Shown here one piece after another: positions 48,400 through 61,510 of a stretch of DNA of 64,000 nucleotides. Under the pieces are notes generated by a model. The model had not been told where the DNA came from. It did not search any database and was given only the letters and a program-made list of their open reading frames with translations. How positions within the stretch are numbered: the first letter of the stretch is position 1; each line of letters starts with the position of its first letter. Source of the stretch: Sympetrum striolatum (taxonomy: Eukaryota; Arthropoda; Insecta; Odonata; Libellulidae); contig CANPUZ010000048.1 of the NCBI GenBank assembly GCA_947579665.1, forward strand, positions 62,001 to 126,000, read 5' to 3'. The translations under genes and the position numbers were made by a program.

Positions 48400-49640
48400 T
48401 ACAGGAGCACACGATTCAGTTAATTGGTAAATAATATAGATAAGTTTTAGAGAGGTAGGGAACTTCAAATAGGTTAGAATTGTGAGTGGATGTATGGGGA
48501 ATTTTGAATATTTTGAGTGTTAAAATGTCAGTACAGAATACTAAATTAATCAAGACATCATACATAAAAAGAATACCAATATACTCTCTACGTGCTTGAA
48601 GGAAAAGCAGATTTGGTAATGTTTCACAGTGCCCCATTTCTCTTGCAATGTTAAATTTATATGACATCATCCTAAGAAATTTATTTGGCACTCTTTCAAG
48701 GTAATGGAAATATTTGTAGTAGAAAGGGTTCTATTTGCAGCTGCAGGTAGGTGTACAAGGAACTTTGAGGGTTACAAGGGATAGAATTTCAGAACAGGAA
48801 ATCATGTTATTTAGGACTTTATACATGGAAAGTATACCAATATATTCCCTTCTGGCCAGAAGGGTATGCTCCTTCAGCTGACTTAATAATGGCCAGGTTC
48901 TCTTACAATGTTGAATTTAAAAGATGTCATTCTGAGAAATTTGTTTTGGACTGTTTCTAAAGAGTTGATATACTTATTGTAATACAGGTTCCAAACGATT
49001 GAGCAGTACACGAATTGAGACCTTACTAGAGAGGGGTACTATATTTCATGGCAATAGATATCCCTGAAGTCACTACATCTTCTACCAATGAAGCCCATCA
49101 TTTTATATGCTTTTGAAGTGATACTGTTAATATGCAAGTCAAAAATTATCCTAGAGTCAAAAACAACTCCTAAATCAGAGATGTAGTTCACTATTTAAGC
49201 AGTTCTCTGATAGAAAGTAATTAGCACAGATGGTAGTTTTGATTAGTGATAACTTATAATACCACGCTTTTGTACATTGAGTTCCAGTAGGTTTTTGCAA
49301 CACCATTCCCTGACCTCAATAAGACAATTTTGCAGTAGTTTGACATCACTATTGCAGGTGACATAATGATAGAATTTAAGATCATCAGCACACAAGAGAA
49401 ACTTGACAGAGTTAAGAGGATTTCTGATATCATTAATGAGTAATAAAAACTGTAGAGGACCCATCAACTACTTTGAATAGCAACAGACTTTAATTTTCTG
49501 AGAATTTTTGCCACAGAGAGTGTATTTGAGGAAAAGTTTATATTATTATTTTGACTAATCACAGGTAAATCATTGGGTGTGACATCTGTGTATACCTTTG
49601 AGAAGCAGTTTGCAAATGTTTAACAATGTTGTATGCGAAT
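48400..49640 (-). pseudogene. non-LTR reverse transcriptase, inverted middle and 3' part
   Basis: On the minus strand 49640-49490 is the segment before the RT. 49467-49243 codes for GPLQFLLLINDIRN, then FLLCADDLKF (the ADD catalytic box) and EVREWCCKNLLELNVQK. 48990-48400 is the C-terminal part (FLRMMSYKFNIAREMGHCE, then LQARREYIGILF), present twice in tandem at about 48420-48700 and 48710-48990. RT blocks 1-3 are missing from this strand between 49490 and 49467. Stops break the frame. Confidence 0.82.
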
Positions 49641-50379
49641 GTTTGCACGGTAGAAATGCCTTACCGTTCACTGATGTCGGGAATAGTAGCTTCGCTGTAT
49701 AGTTATATTTTTGGAAGAAAATAGAGAGGCAGCATGATGGTATACCTCAAGAAGTTGATGTAAAATACGCTAAATTCATTAATGTGATGGAATGAATGAA
49801 TTACAGTGATTAAAACCTTAGTGATGTTAAATAGTAACATTCTCATATCACTTTGTGATGAAATTCACATATTTAAGCCCATATGGTATATTTGATTTAA
49901 TGAATGTCCACAGCTTCGAACAATTTAATTATATACTGAAAGAGAATGATGAAATCCTTTTTCTCTGTGTATCCAACATTGATGGTTCAAGAAACTTCTA
50001 CAATTCTCAAACCTGATGACCACCTCTCTACTTCATATTTTCCTTAAACACTAAAATAACTCCACTGCAATTGTAAGCCTTCTTATAACTTTTCACAATC
50101 AAATTTACCTGAAAAAGGAACCATTTCTCTATCTTTAATTGGTCCAGTACTTTGAATGCTATTCTTAGTTTGGTCAGAGATATATTTTAATGAAACTGTA
50201 CTCTGAGCAATTGGAACCTATGTCCCATAATATATACCCAATTCAGATTTAAGTTTCCCAAAATGGGTTGTCAGGCTGAATTACTGGAATTAATTTCTCT
50301 AAAGAAAAAGGTTTTGAATGTGTTCTACTGATAATCTTAAATCATCATTGTTACTCTTCCCTCACAGTGCCATTAACAG

Positions 50380-50790
50380 TTTTGTTTAACATGTCACTCA
50401 TGACTGGCTAATTCCCCTCAAATCGAAATTATAGCTATGTCAACCGATATAAGTATTAACTACATATATTGTCCTCTAGTCACCATCTCAAAAATACTAA
50501 AACTCTTTGAAAAACTTGTTTATAATACCATTCATCTCCAACTCGGAAAGATTATGTTACCACAGCATGGATTCATGAAAGGGCAACCAACTCTTACCTA
50601 TTTATTTCTTTATAATACTATTCTACAAGCATTTGATACCAAGAACCAAATTGTTGCAAGATATATTGATAGTTCAAAAGCCTTTAATAAAGTAAATCAC
50701 ATAATTTTCATAAGATTGAAGGCTATAGACTAACATTTTGGATTTATTTCATGGATTAGAGGCTATTTAAATAACCGAAGTACTGCAACT
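50380..50790 (+). pseudogene. non-LTR reverse transcriptase, N-terminal blocks
   Basis: The plus-strand frame at 50437-50733 codes for ISKILKLFEKLVYN, then LPQHGFMKGQPT, then YIDSSKAFNKVNH, which are RT blocks 1-3. After a stop, GFISWIRGYLNNR follows. These are the blocks absent from the minus-strand piece upstream. In copy 1 the fragment then joins non-element sequence directly. Confidence 0.85.
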
Positions 50791-52079
50791 TTCGACTGTA
50801 GCGCTTTTCTATACGTAATTAATGCTTGTAATTAGTTTCGCCTGGATTAACTACACTCTACGAATATTATTCAATTATCTTGGCCTTTCATATATTGCTG
50901 AATATATGATTTTAATGGAATCTAATGGTAAAATTGTGGGTATTTTTCTAGTTTCACGGTGTTTGGGAGAAATTCCATATCTCCTTTACTACTGAAGATA
51001 CACATACCATTCTTACACCATATTATAGAGGAAGGGTTGCAGTTTATATATATGATAGCAATCTCTTCTAAGTGCTGCCATTTCGGAGAAAATTCTATAC
51101 AAAAACGACAAATTTTCGACGTTTTTCGTCTGCTACTAGAAAATTACCAAATTGTGTTTTAAAATGAACAAAAATTATACCATCCACTTCAGTTAAAAGT
51201 TAATCATTATACGTTTCAAATTAGAAAATTCGATCGCATGAAATCCTATGACTAGGTTTAATCTATTTCTCTATTATTTATAGTTTTCTTCAAGCGGGGT
51301 CATTATTTTTCCATAGTCGAGTCTCGCACGGGGAAACAGTAACATATGTAACGGATGTTAAGCGTTCCACAACACTTTACCTAATGAATTATTGATGGTC
51401 ATTTACATTTATTATTAAAAGATTAAAACGTTCATTTTATTCCACGTCCTTGGACAGATGCACGCTCCAAGAAACGTAGTACATACGTGCATCCATATGT
51501 GCTATGGCGTACATCATTTTGCATCTAAAAGCGAGAATCGCATTCATTTTATGCGATCGAATGACTTATTGCGGCTTTATTTTACATTCTGCTAATTACG
51601 GGCAGTCAATTAACTCATTTGCCTTGATGATATTGTTAAATATGCACACACTTGCCACAGTTCGTCTGCTAACCGACCGACTCCTATCCCTACCGACTCT
51701 TTTTCACTATCGGTAGAATTCTCCGGATTCTGTGGAAAGATGTCGTTCACAACTTCAAAACATGTCCAAATTCGAGTAGGTTACTTCGATATAACGCAAA
51801 ATAGAGGCCAGATAAACAGAATAATTTCGAAAAAATCTTTCGCCTGCTTTCGCGTCGATTGAAGCTGGAAAAAATGGAATTTTCGCTCAGGATTTATTTT
51901 ACACATTAAGATTCTATACGATATTCTTGGATGTTTTAACAGGCAAGCGAGAAAATGAGGGTTTTTCGATAATAAAACCTTTTTTCTTAAATATCGCTCC
52001 CCGATTGATTCGGAAAGAAGCAAAAATGTCGTTCCATACGCACTAGACGAATCTTAGCACATTCCATTCAAGCAGGTTC
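50791..52079. other. duplicated non-coding sequence
   Basis: Unique-looking sequence present in both segmental copies. An 80-codon minus-strand frame at 51781-52023 survives in both, but with one residue change over a recent duplication that is not evidence of selection. Confidence 0.45.
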
Positions 52080-53110
52080 CACGCACAAAAAGGAAAAAGA
52101 AAGGATTGAAAATACTCTTAAAATTCGCTTCAATTAAATCGTCTGGCATCGAACCCGGGTCTTACTGGTAAACTTACAATGCACCACAATAGAAGATCAC
52201 CATCTCTAACTCTGTGTGAAAATTCAAGCAGAAAAATTTGCTGCAAATATCTCAAACGACTCTATCCCAACTTTTCACGAATGTCAATGGCTCTCTGGAT
52301 TCGAACCAAGGATGATCTTGGAAATCTAAATCATGTTTCTGAAAGTAATTTATGGTCTCTATCTATATGCCGAATTTCAAGTTTTTATATTATTGGGAAA
52401 GGTTTCAAAATAATTCCTAAAAATCGGATCAACTTCTGATTGCAGAGACACCTGGTGTCGAACCCAGAACATATTGTAAGCTGTAAATGCACAATTTGAT
52501 TTATAAAGACTTGCTCTTGTATCATGCAAAGTTTGAAGTCGATAGCATGCCGGGAAGTACCTAAATTATGTTTCCGTTATCTCCGTAAGAAATGGATTGA
52601 GAAGTGAAAATGGCCCTCTGGGATCGAACCAAGGACCATCAGCGAGTAATTAAAATTGTATTATTAAATATTTTTATAATCTCTAACTCCATGTCGAATT
52701 TCAAGTTTCGATGCAATCGGGAAGAGGTCGAAAAAAAATCATAAAAATCGCCACAATGCATTTTAAACGGCAGATTTTTGCCCCGACCTAGCATCGAACC
52801 ATGGAGAATATTTGAAGATGTCTTTTTGATTTTCGTTAGATATGCACGGCTTCTAGCGATCCCTCGAATTTAAATTCTCTACTTTTCCGGGAATTGCCAC
52901 AAAAAAAAATTTCGAAAATCCCGACCATGTATCCTTATGGAGAAAATCGCGACTTTGGGATCTTCTGGAATCGAACCCATGACACCGAGGTTCAAAGTCG
53001 GCCTTTTCCTGGAGGTTACACGTTATGGCCAATACGTCGTACAATTCTCAAGTCTATATACAATGGATATCCGGAGAAACGTCTGTATATAATAGATAGT
53101 TGACTATCAC
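52080..53110. repeat. composite repeat with six periodic TCGAACC units, copy 2
   Basis: TCGAACC occurs at 52149, 52301, 52458, 52624, 52794 and 52971, with spacings 152, 157, 166, 170 and 177 bases. This is nearly the same series as at 4850-5990, so the whole six-unit block was copied as one element. The end reads GGATATCCGGAGAAACGTCT then ATATAATAGATAG. Confidence 0.78.
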
Positions 53111-54514
53111 CATCTGTGTGACAGGAAAGTAAGTTTAATAGTTAGGAGGGTAGCTACAATCTTTTTTGTGAAATTTTGTCTTGTGAATTTCAAACGTTTC
53201 TTTTAAATAATCTGTGGAGTCGCCACGTTCACACCGTCAATTTATTTGTTTGCGGTCGAGCTGTGACTTCTGTGCGATTCGAAGAGTTTCTTCGCGATTT
53301 CCACGAAGTGAGTGTGTGAGCACATTTCATCGATCGTCTAATCTTAGTTGCGTTAATTTCACGTTTTCTTGCGTTCAGACAATCACGCCTACTTCCATTA
53401 TGCCTCGGCTGTGCCGGAGTGAAGAAGATGGAATATGTACTATTCGCGTGAAAGTCGAAATGATAAAAAACATATGAAAATTAGATTATTTAGTCATTTC
53501 TACAGCATTTTAATTTCGTTTGCGCACCTAACGCCATTCCAAGAAATGTTACTGCTTTTGATGAAGGATTGATGCATTGACGAAATGCATTTGTTAAATC
53601 AGGTGCAAGACCACGCGAGTGTAACGTCGCTAACATTCTGCAAGCATGTTGTTCGCGCAAATTTCAAGTCGGCATCATATCGAGAGGGTCCTCAAAAGTA
53701 GAAAAAGTATTGAAAATATTCTTAAAATTTATCCGTCATGCTTTTATAAAGATGTATAGCATCGAATCCAGATGATCAGGCGTTACCGTGTAGAAAGCCA
53801 TTCAGATAATGAAGAAAAACAGTGTAAATTTAAGCATTAGTTTTCAATCTTTCACTGACCAGTCGAAATCCGAAATACCTGCTGCGGCCTTAAACATTTT
53901 AGGTTGTCGCACTGCAACTTAGCAGCCACGATCCAAAAACTCCCCGAAAAATGATGCTCTTATCAATCGCCCTCTCTCACCCCTCAAAAAAGAAACTAGA
54001 TACTCCTGGCAACCGCTGATCCATAACATCCCACATCGCCGATGTTACCAGAAAGCTTGGCCTAGAAAGAAAGAGCAGGGCCACGTTTTATGAGCTTTCA
54101 TTTTTCGCGAAAACTATAATCGAAATGTTTATGTCCTTGGAAATGTTTAGCGAAGTAATGCACTGCTGAAAACCAGAGCAGTTACTGGAAGGTTTTTCGG
54201 AAAAAAATATTTTCTGAAAAATTGCGCAAATGGCTCCGGAATTGAGTTATTTCGAAGGAAAATGTTGTTTTACTTCACATTCTGTAACGATTTCTTGGAT
54301 TTCATTGAGTATAAACGAGGAAAAGATTGTTTACCGGAAAAAATACTTGGAAATGGTTAAATTCGCTCCGTATTCGATTTCTTAAGAGGGAAAATGTTGT
54401 TTTAATTTACATTATGTGAGAATGTCTTCTGCGATTAATGCCTCATAATTTGAGCTAGATAGAATATGCCGGGCTAAAATACGTTTAAAAACAATTAAAA
54501 AAGGGAAGAGTCGT
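53111..54514. other. no gene supported
   Basis: A GC-richer patch at 53215-53470 is open on the plus strand (FICLRSSCDFCAIRR, then RLCRSEEDGICTIRVKVEM) but shows no recognised domain. Parts of 53625-53770 resemble the composite repeat. Confidence 0.4.
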
Positions 54515-56040
54515 AGTTAAGTACGAGTAAAATGTAGCTTGCATACTGCAAGCAGATCGACAACGATAATTTTATATCGGCAATACATCGGGACGGGCAG
54601 TCAAAAGAAAAAAAGGATTAAATTATTCTAAAATTCGCTGCAATTTAATCGTCGGGCATCGAACCCGGGTCTTTCTGTTCGACTTACTATGCAGCACAAC
54701 AGAATAACACCACTACGTGTGAAAATTCAAGCAGAAATATTGGCTGCAACTACCTGAAACGATGTCCTACTTTTCCCATGTATTCCATGTAACCCAGGAA
54801 CAGTACGGTCTTATCTAAATTCTTATCTAAACTACCTCGATGTATTTTAAAGGGCACCCAGCATCGAACCCGGGATTTTTCCCGTAAAAGTCATGTATGT
54901 TTTCGATAGAACATTACCATATATGTAGGCTCCTAGAGTTTCGATTCTCTACCTATCCGGGAAGTATTTTATTTTTTTTAAACCCGAAAATCAAAGCAAT
55001 GCTATTAAAGGTGAAAAATAGGGACTTTGGGAATCGAACCCATGACGCTGAGGTTCAAATTCGCGTTATTTCTGGCGGTTGAAGGTAATGAATAATGCGT
55101 CGTAAAAATTTCAAGTCAATGACACCTTCGGTTTGGCCTGTGAATTACAGTCCTCTCTATCTATCAGTATACATGAATGAATTTGGAGAAGCATCTATAT
55201 ATACTAGATATTCGAGTAAAGTGTTGCATGCATGTTGATGACAGGGTCGACATCATATCGAGAGGGTCATCAAAAGTAGAAAAAGGATTCTTAAAATTCG
55301 CCGCAATTCCATCGTCCGGCATCGAACCCGGGTCTTACTGATGTTACTTACTATGGAGCACAACACAAGATCACCAACTCTAACTATATGTGAAAATTCA
55401 AGCAGAAATATTGGGTGCAACTGCCTCAAACGACGACCAAATTTTCCCTTATATTCCTTACGAGTAAAATGTTGCTTGCATACAGAATGTATTTATTACT
55501 TTATTCACTTGCCAAGTATTGAGTTTCAATGTTATCGAGAAGGGCTAAAAAAAATATTAAAAATCGTCGCAATTCGTAATTTTTAGACGCCTGGTGTCGA
55601 ACCCAGGACCTTTCGGAAGATGCTAATAGGCATAATTAGGACCTGATCTTAATTAATGCCAACTTAGAAGTCCATATCATACAGGGAAGGTCCTGAATAA
55701 AACTCCATTATCCACTGCTGAAATGCATAGGGTAATGTTTGAAGGCTTTCTGGGATCGAACCAAGGACAATCGATGAAATCTAAGACACGTTTTCGAAAT
55801 GAACCCATTATGTCTATCTATATGCCGAATTTCGAGTTTTAACATTATTGGGAAGAGGTTCAAAATAATTCTTAAAAATCGGACCAGTTACCGATTGCAG
55901 AGACGCCTGGTGTCGAACCCATGACCTACAGGCAGCTGTGAACATACAATATGACTTGTCTTGACTTGATCTCATTTAATGCAAAGTATGAAGTCAATAA
56001 CTTGCCGAGAAGTACGTTAAATTTGCTCCCGTAAAAGGCC
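54515..56040. repeat. composite repeat, two abutting truncated copies
   Basis: One copy opens at 54524 with ACGAGTAAAATGTAGCTTGC, nearly as at 4853, but jumps to the last units. Its end (GGAGAAGCATCTATATATAC) at about 55180-55214 runs straight into a new opening (TTCGAGTAAAGTGTTGC). TCGAACC occurs at about 54658, 54864, 55030, 55321, 55588, 55757 and 55914. The head-to-tail contact suggests tandem growth. Confidence 0.72.
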
Positions 56041-56424
56041 GTCCAAAATGTTTAAAGATTTGTTTGATTTGTATAACTTGTACCTGAAGACGACGGTCCT
56101 CCGTTGAAACAATGAAACTGTTGAACAATTAAAACATTTTTGTGGAAAAAGCACAAATTATCTCCTTCATTTTGCAAGATAGTGATGGCTAAGAGATGAG
56201 AAAAAAGGAACGTGGAAAAAAACAATGAAATACAGTACCGATATGCACTTGCATGCGATAATAAGAATCAGTGCAAGATGGTAATTAAAATCTTAACATC
56301 TTTCGCATTTATGATCGTACGAGAGATCAACAATCACCTTCGTCGTTAGGGAGTTGTTTATGCCCGCGAAATCACACGAATCTTTCGTACTTTTCGTCTG
56401 AATTCTCGAAACTTCGACTCGAAG

Positions 56425-56550
56425 GCGATATTCCACGACCGAAATAAGAATCTTCATTCAATTTCCTATCTTTTGGTGTTCGTCTCGATTTCATTATCTC
56501 CGATTTAATTCTTCAAAAGAAAAAGTGTCTGCAGTCGACCCAAACGAAGG
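56425..56550. repeat. four-copy dispersed repeat, copy 4
   Basis: CGACCGAAATAAGAATCTTC, TCTTTTGGTGTTCGTCTCGA and TTCTTCAAAAGAAAAAGTG. Same order of phrases as in the other three copies. Confidence 0.6.
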
Positions 56551-57185
56551 ATTTGCTCAGAGAATGCTAAGCGGTGTCAACATTTATTAAGCATGTACTG
56601 AGCGAGGACAACACGTTATAGATTTGAAAAAACAAAACGGATGTTGACATATAACAACGAAAATCTCGCATACCAGAGGAATTAACTTATAAAACACGTT
56701 TCCATGACAGGCGATGAACAACGAAAGGAAAACATACTCGCGCCTATTACTAAAGTTCCCCTGAAATTTTCAATGTTTCGATCGAAATACAAGTAAACCT
56801 ACACGAATTGTGATTCGTTTTCAAAATCTCGACGAGATCGTTCCGAATGCTGAACATAAGTCTAATTTAAGCCACCAATTCACTAAGAAAACGACAAAAC
56901 CAATAATTTCCGCGAACCTATTAATTTTGCTGGCTCTCTTTTGCTTCAAGTTCGAGTAAATCTAGTCAAATTTGGACTATTGTTAACGTCACATTCCCGT
57001 ATCACCGATACTAAACACTGATAAGATAAGACCATACTGTTCCTGGGTTCGATGCCAGAGAACATTAATATATCTCACATAATGAATATAAGCAGGACGT
57101 CGTTTGAATTGAATTTTCACACTTAGTTGGAGATGGCGATGAGAAAAGAGAAAGACTTATACGAACAAAAAAGAAAGTTGAAAAA

Positions 57186-57262
57186 TTTTTATCCCTCACG
57201 GAATCGATCCCGTGATCGACGATTCCACTGCCGGGCTCGATACCACTACACCACGGCTACCT
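57186..57262 (-). tRNA. tRNA-like segment (pseudo-tRNA or SINE head)
   Basis: The minus strand reads TGGTGTAGTGG (A-box-like) and, about 45 bases on, a T-arm CACGG/CCGTG around GATCGAT (B-box-like GGATCGATTCC). A run of T follows. I cannot form a proper anticodon stem or a matching acceptor stem, so this is not called a functional tRNA. A SINE head or a decayed tRNA fits best. Confidence 0.5.
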
Positions 57263-57584
57263 TGGCAAACTTAGCCGTACGCATAGTTACAAGTTGCTAA
57301 CGGTGAACGGTGAAATCCGACGCTGATTTTAAACGCTTATTTCTTAAAAATTAGCGAAAGTTAGTCGCTAAGGTTTCACAATTGTTATTATTATTTGCAC
57401 AGAGCCTTCCCTAAAAGTATTATGAAGATCCCTTTCACACAACGCGTAATGTTCCCTTGTAAGACGAATAAAGACGAAATGGAAAGGTCACTGTCATTTA
57501 TTGCATTGTTATTAATATAAAAACGTATCACTAAGTACATTACAAATCATACAGTGAAGAGACAAGAAAAGAATGTAAACAAGA

Positions 57585-58450
57585 ACTCGAGCCAGAATCC
57601 ATGAAAGAACACTAAGAAAGATTGCATAATAATAGGCTGTGGATCGAAAAAAGTTCAGAGAAAGATAGCTGAGGAAGCAAATCGTTAAAGAATATGACGT
57701 TAAGACGCCAGGAAGCTACAAACCAAAGATTAAAATTTTGATATTGATGAGCATCTAAATTATGAAGAATTGAAAGTATGTTTGATAGACCAAAATAGTG
57801 AGGTGTTTAAAGTAGATTCTTCAATTGATATAATTGTAAATAAGGAGGTAGAAGGGAAAAAGACAGCAGGAATAGGAGAAATAAAATTAAAGAGAAGTTG
57901 AGAGGTTATTAAGGCTAAGGAAAAGGGGAGACATAATGTAGGATGGGAAAGATATAGAATTGAAGAAGATATGGGAATTACAAGATGCTACTCTTAAGAA
58001 CATAAAAGTACCTATTGCCAAAAAGGTATTAAAAGTGTAAAATGTGGTGAAGAACATTTAACCAAGGACTGAAAAAGTATTATTGAAAAATGTGTAAATT
58101 GTGATGCAGTTAATTTTAAACTGTGTCTTAATTTAGGTGTTAATCACAGTGTATTAAGTAAGAAATTTTCTGTCTATCAAAGTATATGTGGAGTTATGAG
58201 GAAGATGGTAGATTATGGGATTAAATAGCAATTAAGGATGACAAAAGATTAAATAATTGAATGGGTATTGATTTTAAATGTTAATGGACTGATTGACGAG
58301 GTGAGAAGATTGGCTGTGAAAATTAATCCAGTGATTATAGTGGAATCAGAGACTCATATCGTGGAGGAGGGGCAGATTAAAATTGATGGTTATTATGTAT
58401 ATAGTTGTGTCTCCTGTTCAAGACACACTGGAGGTGTAATGATGTAAGTT
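57585..58450 (+). pseudogene. non-LTR ORF1 end and endonuclease start, copy 2
   Basis: Duplicate of 46980-47850. The ATG-led frame of copy 1 at 47629 is broken here by a change of GAT GAA to GAT TAA at about 58250. Otherwise the same motifs are readable (NVNGLIDEVRRL, then ESETHIVEEGQIKIDGY). Confidence 0.8.
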
Positions 58451-59009
58451 AATGATAAAATATGTAGTGTGGTGTTTGGCAAAACAGTGGAAGCACTGAG
58501 TATTCAAGATTGGTAACAATGATGATTAGATTGGAGTGAATTGCAACTTCACTGCCTCTCTTGACGGATCTACAAAAATAAGAAAGAAGTTTGTGGCCAC
58601 TTATTGCACATTGAGCTAATTCACAGTTCTTTAGCCAATGTATGGCAAGAGTTACAATGTTAGCTTGCAGATCAGATATGAGTACCTTCAGATTATCAGT
58701 TTTGTTACTTTGAGTGACTGAATATTCGTAATCAAGATATTAATGTTAATGGTTTATTCACAGGCAGGAATTGCCCTTTATTGAAGTAAAGATTAATTAA
58801 TAAAGTACAAATGTCAGTGCAAGTCCAGTAATAAGAATTGGTCACATGCCAAAATACAAAATATTAACAGTTACAAAGATTAAAAATTATTTATATACCG
58901 CAGGTATTATTAGTCAGTTATCTTGTTGCAATCTCAGTTTTGCTATGACCCCTTTTTAAAAAGAATTTATGGATTTGTTAAATAGATCCATGTTATTGCA
59001 AGTGCTGTT

Positions 59010-60250
59010 ACAGGAGCACACGATTCAGTTAATTGGTAAATAATATAGATAAGTTTTAGAGAGGTAGGGAACTTCAAATAGGTTAGAATTGCGAGTGTAT
59101 GTATGGGGAATTTTGAATATTTTGAGTGTTAAAATGTCAGTACAGAATACTAAATTAATCAAGACATCATATATAAAAAGAATACCAATATACTCTCTAC
59201 GTGCTTGAAGGAAAAGCAGATTTGGTAATGTTTCACAGTGCCCCATTTCTCTTGCAATGTTAAATTTATATGACATCATCCTAAGAAATTTATTTGGCAC
59301 TCTTTCAAGGTAATGGAAATATTTGTAGTAGAAAGGGTTCTATTTGCAGCTGCGGGTAGGTGTACAAGGAACTTTGAGGGTTACAAGGGATAGAATTTCA
59401 GAACAGGAAATTATGTTATTTAGGACTTTATAAATGGAAATTTATACCAATATATTCCCTTCTGGGCTGAAGGGTATGCTCGTTCAGCTGACTTAATAAT
59501 GGCCAGGTTCTCTTACAATGTTGAATTTAAAAGATGTCATTCTGAGAAATTTGTTTTGGACTGTTTCTAAAGAGTTGATATACTTATTGTAATACAGGTT
59601 CCAAACGATTGAGCAGTACACGAATTGAGACCTTACTAGAGAGGTGTACTATATTTTATGGCAATAGATATCCCTGAAGTCACTACATGTTCTACCAATG
59701 AAGCCCATCATTTTATATGCTTTTGAAGTGATACTGTTAATATGCAAGTCAAAAATTATCCTAGAGTCAAAAACAACTCCTAAATCAGAGATGTAGTTCA
59801 CTATTTAAGCAGTTCTCTGATAGAAAGTAATTAGCACAGATGGTAGTTTTGATTAGTGATAACTTATAATACCACGCTTTTGTACATTGAGTTCCAGTAG
59901 GTTTTTGCAACACCATTCCCTGACCTCAATAAGACAATTTTGCAGTAGTTTGACATCACTATTGCAGGTGACATAATGATAGAATTTAAGATCATCAGCA
60001 CACAAGAGAAACTTGACAGAGTTAAGAGGATTTCTGATATCATTAATGAGTAATAAAAACTGTAGAGGACCCATCAACTACTTTGAATAGCAACAGACTT
60101 TAATTTTCTGAGAATTTTTGCCACAGAGAGTGTATTTGAGGAAAAGTTTATATTATTATTTTGACTAATCACAGGTAAATCATTGGGTGTGACATCTGTG
60201 TATACCTTTGAGAAGCAGTTTGCAAATGTTTAACAATGTTGTATGCGAAT
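59010..60250 (-). pseudogene. non-LTR reverse transcriptase, inverted middle and 3' part, copy 2
   Basis: Duplicate of 48400-49640 with the same internal tandem repeat and the same missing blocks. The frame at 59853-60077 is identical in sequence to its partner. The inversion therefore predates the segmental duplication. Confidence 0.82.
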
Positions 60251-60989
60251 GTTTGCACGGTAGAAATGCCTTACCGTTCACTGATGTCGGGAATAGTAGC
60301 TTCGCTGTATAGTTATATTTTTTGAAGAAAATAGAGAGGCAGCATGATGGTATACCTCAAGAAGTTGATGTAAAATACGCTAAATTAATTAATGTGATGG
60401 AATGAATGAATTACAGTGATTAAAACCTTAGTGATGTTAAATAGTAACATTCTCATATCACTTTGTGATGAAATTCACATATTTAAGCCCATATGGTATA
60501 TTTGATTTAATGAATGTCCACAGCTTCGAACAATTTAATTATATACTGAAAGAGAATGATGAAATCCTTTTTCTCTGTGTATCCAACATTGATGGTTCAA
60601 GAAACTTCTACAATTCTCAAACCTGATGACCAACTCTCTACTTCATATTTTCCTTAAACACTAAAAAAACTCCACTGTAATTGTAAGCCTTCTTATAACT
60701 TTTCACAATCAAATTTACCTGAAAAAGGAACCATTTCTCTATCTTTAATTGGTCCAGTAATTTGAATGCTATTCTTAGTTTGGTCAGAGATATATTCGAT
60801 GAAACTGTACTCTGAGCAATTGGAACCTATGTCCCATAATATATACCCAATTCAGATTTAAGTTTCCCAAAATGGGTTGTCAGGCTGAATTACTGGAATT
60901 AATTTCTCTTAAGAAAAAGGTCTTGAATGTGTTCTACTGATAATCTTAAATCATCATTGTTACTCTTCCCTCACAGTGCCATTAACAGT

Positions 60990-61510
60990 TTTGTTTAACA
61001 TGTCACTTATGACTGGCTAATTCCCCTCAAATCGAAAGTATAGCTATGTCAACCGATATAAGTATTAACTACATATATTGTCCTCTAGTCACCATCTCAA
61101 AAATACTAAAACTCTTTGAAAAACTTGTTTATAATATCATTCATCTCCAACTCGGAAAGATTATTTTACCACAGCATGGATTCATGAAAGGGCAACCAAC
61201 TCTTACCTATTTATTTCTTTATAATACTATTCTACAAGCATTTGATACCAAGAACCAAATTGTTGCAAGATATATTGATAGTTCAAAAGCCTTTAATAAA
61301 GTAAATCACATAATTTTCATAAGATTGAAGGCTATAGACTAACATTTTGGATTTATTTCATGGATTAGAGGCTATTTAAATTAAAGATTTATTAGAGTTA
61401 GAACACATTATTCCAATCCCTATTATCAGATTGAAAAACATTTAGAATATTTTCAAAGGAGATTTTTAAAACATTTGTTCTATAAATGACTTTTCTGCAA
61501 AGAAGATTGT
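60990..61510 (+). pseudogene. non-LTR reverse transcriptase, N-terminal blocks plus C-terminal stub, copy 2
   Basis: Bases 61046-61342 duplicate 50437-50733. After GYLN the sequence runs into IRVRTHYSNPYYQIEKHLEY and FQRRFLKHLFYK, the late ORF2 segment normally found about 200 residues further on. The element thus had an internal deletion from the RT core to the C-terminal part, and copy 1 later lost this stub. Confidence 0.75.

Larger units (their letters stand above)
46858..52252. repeat. direct segmental duplication, copy 1
   Basis: It matches 57461-64000 at a few differences per 100 bases. The shift is 10603 at the start, about 10610 by 50.7 kb and 11654 after a 1.05-kb length difference. 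The left boundary in both copies is TAAGACGAATAAAGACG with unrelated sequence before it. Because copy 2 starts about 10.6 kb after copy 1, a tandem duplication of the block 46858-57460 would explain the layout; the right end of copy 2 lies outside the window. Confidence 0.9.
56041..57460. other. no gene seen; fourth dispersed repeat and a tRNA-like segment
   Basis: The only recognised items are the repeat at 56425-56550 and the tRNA-like segment at 57186-57262. Confidence 0.45.

Noticed and set aside
51781..52023. 80-codon frame present in both segmental copies
   Set aside because: The copies are too recent for shared openness to mean selection, and no motif is recognised.
57186..57262. Functional tRNA gene
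   Set aside because: The A- and B-box-like parts are present, but no proper anticodon or acceptor stem could be formed.
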